Shown: positions 1-5,204 of the stretch, one piece after another | Position numbering within the stretch: position 1 is the stretch's first letter | How the letters are laid out: each line of letters starts with the position of its first letter | Assembly (NCBI GenBank): GCA_016935045.1 | Contig: JAFGRS010000658.1 | Coordinates: 1 to 5,204 of the forward strand | Source of the DNA: Lentisphaeria bacterium | GTDB lineage: Bacteria; Verrucomicrobiota; Lentisphaeria; Oligosphaerales; JAFGRS01 | Direction of reading: 5' to 3' | DNA: 5,204 nucleotides | Translations under genes and position numbers: made by a program | The notes under the pieces: generated by a model | Told to the model about the DNA's origin: nothing | Databases searched by the model: none | What the model saw: the letters and a program-made list of their open reading frames with translations, nothing else

Positions 1-762
1 CCCGCCGCCGCCGGCCCCGGCATTCCCGCTGGAGTCTCCCCCGGTGGCCGCGAAGGTGCCGTTGCCGGACAGCGTGCCAACGCGCACATCGATGCCGCCG
101 CCGCTGCCGCCCGGACGGTCAAAGGTGCCCGGGGTCCCGTTGGCGAGGATGGCCCCGTCGAGGCTGAGCGTGTCAGCCGTGATGCTGGCCAGCCCGCCGC
201 CCGCGCCGGCCCCGGCGTGCTGAGCCCCGCCACCCGAGCCCGGTTCGTTCGGGGCACGGTAATCCCCGTAGACCGGGTTGGGAATGCCGGCGCTCCCGAC
301 CTCCTGGCCGCCCCGTCCGCCGTAGCTGCCTCCGGCCCGACCGCTCGCCGCCCCGGCGGCGGTGTTGCCCACCGTGCGCCCAGGCAGGTAGCCGCGGCCG
401 GAGAGGTCGATGCTGGACGCTGCGTCCACGGCTACGGTCCCGGTGACCGCCAGGTCGACGGAGTAGACGGCCGACTCCGTGCAGGGCGGATGTGTCACCA
501 CCCCGTTCACCAGCCTCAGCGCGGCAAACTCGTGGTGGCCACTGATCGTCAAGGTGCATCCCTGCACGGTGACATCCTCTCCCTCGTAGAGGAGATCGCC
601 CGCCCCGATGGTCGTGTCCGAGGTGAACACGACGGCCGCCGCCGAGACTCGGGCCAGCGCCACGAGCAGGAGAGCCGCTGCCAGGAGAGTGTTGCCGCCA
701 CCGCGCTCCGCGTGGGAGATGGCAGACGGAACGGTAAAGCGATCCTGCACGGCAGTCCACAT
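1..762 (-). CDS. Exported glycine-rich repeat protein, N-terminal part (C-terminus outside window)
   Basis: The frame is open without a stop from an ATG at 762-760 to the left edge, giving 254 codons of an incomplete gene. An in-frame TGA lies two codons upstream, so this ATG is the earliest possible start, and a GAGG-type ribosome site precedes it. Residues 1-24 form a long N-region. Residues 25-37 (TLLAAALLLVALA) are a hydrophobic signal-peptide core, with likely cleavage around SAAA (40-43), so the product should be exported. Residues 46-120 look like beta-strand material (VTVQGCTLTISG, YSVDLAVTGTVAVDAA). From 121 on the chain is rich in Gly, Ala and Ser, with blocks SGRGYLPGRT (121-130), GGSYGGRGG (144-152), NPVYGDYR (162-169) and two GGSGGG-like strand/loop modules up to 254. 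I recall similar blocks in very large surface proteins of Verrucomicrobia and Planctomycetes, which probably form a beta-helix or beta-sandwich. The specific function is unknown. The export call is firm; the family call is from memory. Confidence 0.85.
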   Translation of the reverse strand, partial: MWTAVQDRFTVPSAISHAERGGGNTLLAAALLLVALARVSAAAVVFTSDTTIGAGDLLYEGEDVTVQGCTLTISGHHEFAALRLVNGVVTHPPCTESAVYSVDLAVTGTVAVDAASSIDLSGRGYLPGRTVGNTAAGAASGRAGGSYGGRGGQEVGSAGIPNPVYGDYRAPNEPGSGGGAQHAGAGAGGGLASITADTLSLDGAILANGTPGTFDRPGGSGGGIDVRVGTLSGNGTFAATGGDSSGNAGAGGGG

Positions 763-765
763 GGC

Positions 766-772
766 TCACCTC
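766..772 (-). promoter_or_regulatory. Ribosome binding site of the exported glycine-rich protein
   Basis: The minus strand reads GAGGTGA immediately upstream of the ATG at 762. The GAGG core is 6 nt from the start codon, a normal spacing. The TGA of this motif is also the in-frame stop that prevents the reading frame from extending further upstream, so the site fixes the start. Confidence 0.6.
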
Positions 773-817
773 GTCATCCCCATGCACCGTGATACCCAAC
801 CCGCCGACGGCTGCCCG

Positions 818-839
818 GGTCCCGCCGCGGCGCGGGACC
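818..839. other. GC-rich hairpin in the leader
   Basis: The 8-bp arms GGTCCCGC (818-825) and GCGGGACC (832-839) are perfectly complementary and separated by 6 nt. The hairpin lies about 55-75 bases upstream of the ATG at 762 in the minus-strand transcript. No T-tract follows on either strand, so it is not a standard intrinsic terminator. It could shape the leader RNA or be incidental in such GC-rich DNA. Confidence 0.35.
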
Positions 840-1062
840 GTCGCGGCAGGTTGCCCCCTTCGGCAGCGCAGCACACCAAGCCCGGCGGCGCCTACGGCTG
901 GAGTGCGACGGGAGAGGGGAACAGCCTCGGTCGATGCCGCGTCGGCGGAGACGTATCTCTCGGGCCGTACACACCAACCGGAGCGTGGGTCTCTTCCACT
1001 GACCGGCAGAGCTGCCACCGCACCTGTCGCCATGTTGCCGCGAACCGAAGCAGCCTTGCCTG

Positions 1063-1071
1063 CCCCCCCCC
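1063..1071. repeat. Homopolymeric tract of nine C (G9 on the minus strand)
   Basis: Nine consecutive C residues on the plus strand read as G9 on the minus strand. The tract is about 300 nt upstream of the exported-protein start and about 100 nt downstream of the predicted promoter. Tracts of this length can change by slippage. Here it would alter leader length rather than a reading frame, unless a leader ORF exists. Confidence 0.75.
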
Positions 1072-1168
1072 GCAGCCCCGTGGCCAACTCACGAACTGCA
1101 TGCGGACCAACGCAGGCCCGCGGACAATCCATGCTTCTGCGGAGGAGCGTCACCCCATGGACTGGAAG

Positions 1169-1198
1169 AATATACAGGCAACAAGGCGCTGAAGTCAA
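1169..1198 (-). promoter_or_regulatory. Predicted sigma70-type promoter
   Basis: On the minus strand TTGACT (1198-1193) matches the -35 consensus at 5 of 6 positions and TATATT (1174-1169) matches the -10 consensus at 5 of 6, with an 18-bp spacer. The site lies in a small A+T-rich island in otherwise very GC-rich DNA, which makes chance less likely. Transcription would start near 1162 and run left through the gene-free stretch to the exported protein. It could instead serve a small RNA within the leader. Predicted by consensus only. Confidence 0.5.
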
Positions 1199-1253
1199 TC
1201 CGCGCACCAGTGATCGGGCAATGCCTCAGTGAACATGGGACGGCTCACCGGGA

Positions 1254-1271
1254 CCCGGTCAAGGGACCGGG
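1254..1271. other. Hairpin at the left edge of the tandem repeat
   Basis: The 7-bp arms CCCGGTC (1254-1260) and GACCGGG (1265-1271) flank a 4-nt loop. A second inverted repeat, ACCGGG/CCCGGT around one base (1247-1259), overlaps it, so two mutually exclusive stems are possible. The site is downstream of the glycosyltransferase stop in the minus-strand transcript and could weakly terminate it or protect its 3' end. There is no T-tract, so it is not a canonical terminator. Confidence 0.35.
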
Positions 1272-1450
1272 CAGGAGCTTCGCCCTCCAGGGGATGGAGC
1301 GCCCGCGGCCTCGCGGGCACTGGCGGCTCAGCAGGAGCTTCGCCCTCCAGGGGATGGGGCGCCCGCGGCCTCGCGGGCACTGGCGGCTCAGCAGGAGCTT
1401 CGCCCTCCAGGGGATGGAGCGCCCGCGGCCTCGCGGGCACTGGCGGCTCC
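1271..1450. repeat. Three-copy 60-bp tandem repeat of EGEAPAEP type
   Basis: There are three head-to-tail units with no spacers: 1271-1330, 1331-1390 and 1391-1450. They differ at only two places: A/G/A at 1298/1358/1418 and A/A/C at the last base (1330/1390/1450). Each unit contains a 7-bp inverted repeat GCCCGCG-GCCT-CGCGGGC (offsets 31-48 of the unit) and a 5-bp one, CTCCA-GGGGA-TGGAG, just before it. One minus-strand frame reads EGEAPAEPPVPARPR, a low-complexity peptide motif I associate with repeats scattered through Verrucomicrobiota genomes. Five of six frames are open; the sixth has a TGA. The array covers the 3' end of the glycosyltransferase gene and the DNA beyond it. Near-identity of the units points to recent amplification or homogenisation. 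Confidence 0.93.
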
Positions 1451-2635
1451 GCCGAGCCAGGTGCGGTAGTGGTATTCCACGGTTTGGGCGGCGGCATCGA
1501 GGCGGAAGGCGGCGCGGGCGTGGTCCAGGGCGGCGCGTCCCAGGGTTTGCCTTTCCACGGCGTTGTCCACGAGGCGGAGCCATGCCTGGGCGAGACCCTC
1601 GGGGGTGAGAGGAGTGACGAGGCCGGTGCGGCCGTGCTCGACGATGTCGGGCAGCATGCCGATGTCGGACACGACGCAGGGTTTGCCCATGGCCATGGCT
1701 TCACGGACGGCCCGGGCCGTGCCATCGTAGCCGGGCATGATGAGGGAGAAGATGTCCATGCAGGCCAGGGTATCCTCGTAGTCATCGGTACGGTAGCCGG
1801 CGACGATCACGTTCTTCTCGACTCCGAAGGTCCGGATGGGAGCGACGACCGTTTCCTCGATCTGGCCGGACCAGCCCAGAAGCAGGAAGTAGGTCTGCGG
1901 ACGCTCGCGGATGACCTGTGCCGCGGCCTCGACGAACGTATCCATGCGACGGTACTTCTGAAACCGGCTGACGATGCCGATCACGACCGCGTCGTCGGGG
2001 ATGCCGAATTCCGGACGCATGGGTTTCCGTGGCCGTTCGGGGGAGAACCGTTCCAGGTCGACGGTCATGGGCTGGAGGGCGATCCTGTGGGGGTCGATCC
2101 GGAAGCGGTCGATGTACTCGTGGCGGAAGCGCTCGCTGAAGACGAAGAGTCCGTCCGAGCGCAGCGCGCCGCGCAGGGTCAGGCGGTACCCCAGGGAGTC
2201 CCGGGGCACGCTGCGGCGGTGAAGGGTCTGCACCAGCAGGGGACGTTTGCGGCCCGGGAACCGTGCGCACAAAGCTCCCAGGGCATGGTCGTGGCTCAGA
2301 TGGGTGTGCAGGACCTGGACGCGGTGGCGGCGCAGATGGCGCGGCAGGGCCACCAGGTCGTGCAGGGTGGCCCGAACGCCCATGTACCGATCCAGAGCGA
2401 ACTCGGTCGTGACCCGCAGACCATAGCCCGCCGCCTTTTCGGGGACGTTCTCCTCGGCATGACGCACATCCCGCGGCACGGCGCGGCACGCAAACAGGAC
2501 CTCGTGTCCCAGGTCCCGCAGGCCTCGGCACATCTGCAGCACCGGTTCGGCGGGGCCGGTCCAGCGCCAGTCGCTGTAGAGACACAGGATGCGCAACGGT
2601 GTTGACGGGACGGGAACTTGGGGGTGGTTTGCCAT
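1388..2635 (-). CDS. Glycosyltransferase family 4 (GT-B fold)
   Basis: This is a 415-residue protein from the ATG at 2635-2633, likely a retaining cytoplasmic or membrane-peripheral enzyme moving a sugar from a nucleotide donor to an envelope or exopolysaccharide acceptor; the substrate cannot be read from sequence. The N-terminal Rossmann half opens with RILCLYSDW (15-23), then TGPAEPVLQMCRGL (26-39) and HTHLSHDH (110-117). The C-terminal donor half has PMTVDLERFSP (189-199), IGIVSRFQKYR (219-229), a sugar-nucleotide segment GYDGTARAVREAMAMGKP (302-319) and the typical DIVEHGRTGLV (330-340). The usual EX7E pair appears as D304-X7-E312. An upstream in-frame ATG at 2740 would add 35 residues, but that extension looks non-conserved and neither start has a clear ribosome site, so the shorter form is preferred. 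The final 20 residues (396-415) come from one unit of the 60-bp repeat, and the TGA at 1390-1388 is the end of the adjacent unit. Confidence 0.9.
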   Translation of the reverse strand: MANHPQVPVPSTPLRILCLYSDWRWTGPAEPVLQMCRGLRDLGHEVLFACRAVPRDVRHAEENVPEKAAGYGLRVTTEFALDRYMGVRATLHDLVALPRHLRRHRVQVLHTHLSHDHALGALCARFPGRKRPLLVQTLHRRSVPRDSLGYRLTLRGALRSDGLFVFSERFRHEYIDRFRIDPHRIALQPMTVDLERFSPERPRKPMRPEFGIPDDAVVIGIVSRFQKYRRMDTFVEAAAQVIRERPQTYFLLLGWSGQIEETVVAPIRTFGVEKNVIVAGYRTDDYEDTLACMDIFSLIMPGYDGTARAVREAMAMGKPCVVSDIGMLPDIVEHGRTGLVTPLTPEGLAQAWLRLVDNAVERQTLGRAALDHARAAFRLDAAAQTVEYHYRTWLGGAASAREAAGAPSPGGRSSC

Positions 2636-2873
2636 GGCATGCCATATGGTCTCGGAAAGACTCTGTATTCGGGCATCTGTGCCCGGGGGGCCGCGGGCGG
2701 TCCGGCCCGGTACGGTGCGATTCGTAATGTAGGCATCCACGGCGGCGCCGGAAAGGGGGCGCGGCTGGAAAGGGACTTGCGGACGGGGGCGGAGGCGGCA
2801 TCTTGTAGGTGCGGACTGGTCGGGCGACCTGCCGCGGCGTGCTGGTGCGGTCCGGAGAGGAGTTCATTGCGGC
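2636..2873. other. Divergent intergenic region
   Basis: This stretch lies between the leftward glycosyltransferase and the rightward sensor and should carry both promoters. I find no strong consensus on either strand. The best minus-strand candidate is a weak TACATT -10 near 2727-2732, which would place the start of transcription inside the optional 35-codon extension and so supports the shorter glycosyltransferase. A 6-bp hairpin CGGGCA-TCTG-TGCCCG sits at 2670-2685. A perfect 12-bp palindrome, ATGGCATGCCAT, at 2634-2645 overlaps the preferred glycosyltransferase start codon. Confidence 0.4.
2854..2862 (+). promoter_or_regulatory. Ribosome binding site of the sensor gene
   Basis: The purine run GGAGAGGAG ends 11 nt before the GTG at 2874. 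It is a strong Shine-Dalgarno match at somewhat long spacing. The reading frame is open further upstream and offers no ATG in the first stretch back, so this site is the main reason for choosing the GTG start. Confidence 0.55.
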
Positions 2874-4478
2874 GTGTTCCGCGTCTGCCACACAGGTTGT
2901 CGCCACCTTGTTTCCGGGTCTCGTCGCCTCCTCTGGGCCCTGGTCTGGGCGGCGATCGCGGCCGGGGCGGCCCAACCCCGGGTGCTGTTGGTGAATTCCT
3001 ACGGGCCCGAGGTGCGCTGGGCCATGGAGATCACGGCGGGTGTCCGGGAGGGTCTGACGGAGCACTTCCCGGGTGTTACGGTGCTGGTGGACCACATCGA
3101 GGCCGATCCCATGGCGTTGGAGGAGGCCTCGGGGCGGCTGGCGTCACGGATCGCGGCGGGACACCGCGCGGAAGCCTACGATGTCGCGATCGCGGCGGAC
3201 GATGCCGCGTTCCAGTTCGTGCTGTCGCGTCACGAAGTCCTGCTCCCGGGGGTGCCGGTGGTGTTCTGCGGGGTCAGTGACTTCGGGCCCGGGCAGCTTC
3301 GTGGGCAGCGCCTGGTTACGGGGGTGCTGCAGTTGCCCGACCTGCGCTTGCCGCTGGTGACCGCAGTGGCCAGGCAGAAGGCGTTCCGGCATCTGGTGGT
3401 GGTTCACGACGGCACCCCGGCCGGTCTCGAATACCGCCGCATCTTTGGCGACCTCGAGGAGGAACTGCTCGCCATCAAACCCGACATCCGGTTTGTGTAC
3501 CTCAGCGGCGAGGCCCTGTCGACAGCGGAGATGATCGAAAGCGTCCGTCTGTTGCCGCCGGACTGCCTGTTGCTGCTGACGGTATGGTATTGTGGCAAGG
3601 ACGGGGAATTCGTCCCGCGCAGCGAGTTGATCTCCCGCGTGGCCCGGACCTCTCCCGTGCCGGTGTACAGCGCTTCGGAACTTGCGGTCGGCCACGATCT
3701 GTCCCGGGAACGGCTGTTGGAGGCCTACCGCCTCGGGAAGGCCGCCGCGTCACTGACGGTCCGGATCCTGCGGGGAATTCCGCCGTCGGAGATCCCGGTG
3801 GAGGTGCTGACGCCGGTGGTGGACGAGGGCCATGTGCTTGGGGGCATGGAGTCTTCGCGCCGGGTGGCCCCGGCGCCCCCCTCCGCGGGCGGCGGCTTGT
3901 TCGCGGGTCGTTCGGGGCTCGTTGCTGCCTTCGCGGCGGCATTGGTTTGCCAATGTCTCCTGATCGCGATGCTGTTCCGCGTCATGGGGAGCCGGCGACG
4001 GACCCAGGCGGCACTGGAACAGAGCCGCAATCGGCTGGAGGTGGTTCTCGACAGCGTGGGAGTCGGGCTGGTGGAGTGGGACCTGAGGACGAACACGATT
4101 GCCGTCAGCGAGCATTGCTCCGCCATGCTGGGGTATGCGCCGGGTGATCTTCCCACGCAGGCCGACGCCTGGGGCGACATGATCCACGCCGAAGACCGGG
4201 AAGCCGTGACGGCAGCCCTCTCGAAGTACCTCGACGACGGCAGCACCTCGTTCCGGAGGCGTTGCCGGATCCGAGGGAAGGGCGGAGACTACCACACCGT
4301 CGACATGCGCGGTGAGACCGTGGACCGGGACGCGGACGGCACCCCAATTCGACTGGTCAGCGTCTTGCTCAGCGTCACCCCGCCCGAGATGTGGGATGCC
4401 TCGGGTGCTTCGCATGGGGGACCGGGCTGCGACCCCTGGGCGCGGGGCGGCGAGGTCCCTCCCGAGGGCAGCGGCTGA
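2874..4478 (+). CDS. Membrane-anchored sensor: ABC-type substrate-binding domain, TM helix, PAS; no output domain
   Basis: This is a 534-residue protein from a GTG start. Residues 17-33 (RRLLWALVWAAIAAGAA) form a signal peptide or signal anchor. Residues 35-325 resemble the ABC transporter substrate-binding fold used as an extracellular sensor in kinases and GGDEF proteins: PRVLLVNSYGPEVRW (35-49), YDVAIAADDAAFQFVL (102-117), LLPGVPVVFCGVSDF (123-137), a VVVHDGTPAG segment, then SPVPVYSASELAVGHDL and LRGIPPSEIPVEVL. A single transmembrane helix spans about 348-368 and is followed by a charged helix (373-390). A PAS domain covers about 387-502 (VLDSVGVGLVEWD, MLGYAPGDLP, MIHAEDREAV, and a final strand IRLVSVLLSV). 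Residues 503-534 are a Gly/Pro-rich tail of no recognisable family. No histidine kinase, GGDEF, EAL or methyl-accepting domain follows, and the other two plus frames after 4380 do not encode one. The ligand is unknown. It may signal through a partner or be a truncated receptor. Confidence 0.87.
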   Translation: MFRVCHTGCRHLVSGSRRLLWALVWAAIAAGAAQPRVLLVNSYGPEVRWAMEITAGVREGLTEHFPGVTVLVDHIEADPMALEEASGRLASRIAAGHRAEAYDVAIAADDAAFQFVLSRHEVLLPGVPVVFCGVSDFGPGQLRGQRLVTGVLQLPDLRLPLVTAVARQKAFRHLVVVHDGTPAGLEYRRIFGDLEEELLAIKPDIRFVYLSGEALSTAEMIESVRLLPPDCLLLLTVWYCGKDGEFVPRSELISRVARTSPVPVYSASELAVGHDLSRERLLEAYRLGKAAASLTVRILRGIPPSEIPVEVLTPVVDEGHVLGGMESSRRVAPAPPSAGGGLFAGRSGLVAAFAAALVCQCLLIAMLFRVMGSRRRTQAALEQSRNRLEVVLDSVGVGLVEWDLRTNTIAVSEHCSAMLGYAPGDLPTQADAWGDMIHAEDREAVTAALSKYLDDGSTSFRRRCRIRGKGGDYHTVDMRGETVDRDADGTPIRLVSVLLSVTPPEMWDASGASHGGPGCDPWARGGEVPPEGSG

Positions 4479-4509
4479 CGGCGCGGCGTGCCGCATGGCC
4501 GGGCCGGGC

Positions 4510-4525
4510 GCCGGCGTGCGCCGGC
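4510..4525. other. GC hairpin between sensor and exonuclease
   Basis: The arms GCCGGCG (4510-4516) and CGCCGGC (4519-4525) surround two bases, which would open to a slightly larger loop in RNA. It sits in the 90-bp gap between the two rightward genes. Without a following T-tract it is unlikely to be a full terminator. It could modulate read-through or be a product of base composition. Confidence 0.3.
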
Positions 4526-4558
4526 TGCCATTGGGCGGCATTGGAGGCGTTGGCAATC

Positions 4559-4563
4559 GAGGA
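4559..4563 (+). promoter_or_regulatory. Ribosome binding site of the exonuclease gene
   Basis: GAGGA ends 5 nt before the ATG at 4569. A GTG codon directly precedes the ATG in frame, so translation could begin one codon earlier. The ATG is preferred because of this spacing and the usual codon preference. Confidence 0.5.
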
Positions 4564-4568
4564 TCGTG

Positions 4569-5204
4569 ATGCTGGCAAGCGAGGCGCAATTGGTCGTGGT
4601 CGACTTCGAGAGCACGGGCAGCATTGGGGAACTTCCCAGCGAGCCCTGGCAGATTGGGATGGTGTGGTTCGACCGCGGCCGGGCGGTTCCGGAGCGGCGT
4701 TTCTGCAGTCTGTTGCGGATCGGGGACCGTCCCTTCAACCCGTATGCCCCGGGCCGACACGCCGTGCTGCGCCAGGAACTGCGCGCTGCTCCCCTGCTCG
4801 CCGAGTTGTGGCGGGACCTCAGCCGCTGGCTCGAAGGGAGGGCCCTGGCAGGCCACAGCGTGGCCACGGAGAGGAAGTTCCTCGAAGAGGCGTTTCCGCT
4901 GCATGGCCTGGGACCATGGGTCGACACCCTCGAACTCTCCCGGATCGCCTATCCCCGGGCCCCCAGCCACGGCCTCGAAGACCTCCTGGACCTCCTGCAC
5001 CTGCGGCGGACGGTCGATGAGGCCTGCCCGGGCCTCCAACCCCATGACGCCCTGTTCGACGCGGTTGCCTGTGCCGCCCTGCTGGAACACCTCCTCGGGC
5101 TGCCGCACTGGCAGAACGTCTCCCTGGAGGAATTGTCCAGGGCCCGGGCGGTACGGAACCGTCCGAGGAGTCGGGTCACCGGATTGCGCCGCCCACGGGA
5201 CGGG
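4569..5204 (+). CDS. DnaQ-like DEDDh 3'-5' exonuclease (C-terminus outside window)
   Basis: The frame is open for 212 codons from the ATG to the right edge with no stop, so the gene is incomplete. The exonuclease motifs occur in order and at typical spacing. Exo I is VVVDFESTG with D12 and E14, the metal-binding pair. Exo II is GHSVATERKFL (95-105). Exo III is HDALFDAVA with H159 and D164, the DEDDh general base and last metal ligand. The segment DTLELSRIAYP (119-129) and SHGLEDLLDLL (133-143) match the helical part of the epsilon/exonuclease fold. At the Exo II position where most members have Asp (N-x-x-FD), this protein has E101, so it is either a DEDDh subgroup using Glu or has altered activity. 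The chain from about 190 on is Arg-rich. Likely roles are proofreading-like or repair trimming of DNA, or RNA processing; the closest subfamily cannot be fixed. It lies 90 bp downstream of the sensor in the same direction. Confidence 0.87.
   Translation, partial: MLASEAQLVVVDFESTGSIGELPSEPWQIGMVWFDRGRAVPERRFCSLLRIGDRPFNPYAPGRHAVLRQELRAAPLLAELWRDLSRWLEGRALAGHSVATERKFLEEAFPLHGLGPWVDTLELSRIAYPRAPSHGLEDLLDLLHLRRTVDEACPGLQPHDALFDAVACAALLEHLLGLPHWQNVSLEELSRARAVRNRPRSRVTGLRRPRDG

Larger units (their letters stand above)
763..1162 (-). other. Gene-free stretch, probable long 5' leader of the exported protein
   Basis: About 400 bases separate the ATG at 762 from the best promoter upstream of it. Long open frames cross the stretch on both strands, but their products are Arg/Pro-rich or featureless, resemble no family I know, and have less biased third codon positions than the real genes. 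I therefore read it as non-coding. It contains a G9 tract (1063-1071 in minus orientation) and a GC hairpin (818-839). It has no run of T residues typical of a terminator and no riboswitch I can recognise. It could be a structured untranslated leader, a decayed gene or an unrecognised RNA. Confidence 0.4.

Noticed and set aside
841..870. Cobalamin-riboswitch-like box (AACCTGCC on the minus strand)
   Set aside because: Only this short box matches. The other conserved elements and the core fold are not recognisable.
173..1207. Long minus-strand open frame of 344 codons
   Set aside because: Below 762 it is an out-of-frame shadow of the exported protein. The rest is Arg/Gly-rich without any recognisable domain or ribosome site.
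789..1232. Plus-strand open frame of 147 codons in the gene-free stretch
   Set aside because: Third positions are less GC-biased than in the real genes, there is no known motif, and it crosses the predicted promoter on the other strand.
1271..1450. CRISPR array
   Set aside because: The three 60-bp units abut directly with no unique spacers, and no cas genes are present.
1195..1785. Minus-strand frame containing EGEAPAEP repeats as a separate protein
   Set aside because: Its upstream part is a shadow of the glycosyltransferase in another frame and the rest is pure repeat. There is no independent start signal.
1229..2605. Plus-strand open frame of 458 codons through the repeats and across the glycosyltransferase
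   Set aside because: It is antisense to a clearly conserved glycosyltransferase. The openness is explained by GC-rich codon structure and the stop-free repeat.
4380..4570. Frameshifted histidine kinase after the PAS domain
   Set aside because: Neither other plus frame shows an H-box or ATPase motif, and the exonuclease begins at 4569.

Overview
The window is GC-rich DNA (roughly two thirds G+C or more by eye, with strongly GC-biased third codon positions in the real genes). It most likely comes from a verrucomicrobial or related PVC-group bacterium. That assignment rests on recall, not a search: the 60-bp repeat reads EGEAPAEP in one frame, a low-complexity motif I associate with Verrucomicrobiota, and the glycine-rich secreted protein on the left resembles large exported proteins of that group (SGRGYLPGRT, GGSYGGRGG and GSGGG blocks).

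Layout. Positions 1-762 (minus) are the N-terminal 254 codons of an exported glycine-rich repeat protein that runs off the left edge. Positions 763-1387 carry no gene I can support. They hold a long probable leader for that protein, a G9 tract, a GC hairpin, a good sigma70-type minus-strand promoter at 1169-1198, and most of a three-copy 60-bp tandem repeat (1271-1450). The repeat overlaps the end of the next gene, a family-4 glycosyltransferase (minus, 1388-2635). A divergent intergenic region of about 240 bp follows. Then come two rightward genes: a membrane-anchored sensor (2874-4478) with an ABC-type periplasmic binding domain, one transmembrane helix and a PAS domain but no output domain, and after 90 bp a DnaQ-like DEDDh 3'-5' exonuclease (4569 to the right edge, incomplete).

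How the parts fit together. I see no known multi-gene system. The glycosyltransferase and the exported protein share a strand and could both serve the cell envelope, but the repeat array and a separate promoter lie between them, so they are probably transcribed independently. The sensor and exonuclease may be co-transcribed, but nothing links their functions.

The most interesting points are these. The last 20 residues of the glycosyltransferase are encoded by exactly one repeat unit, and its stop codon comes from the next unit. The repeat is open in five of six frames, and its only stop lies in the glycosyltransferase frame. The sensor ends precisely where a kinase or cyclase would normally begin. 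The exported protein has an apparent leader of about 400 nt containing a homopolymeric G tract.
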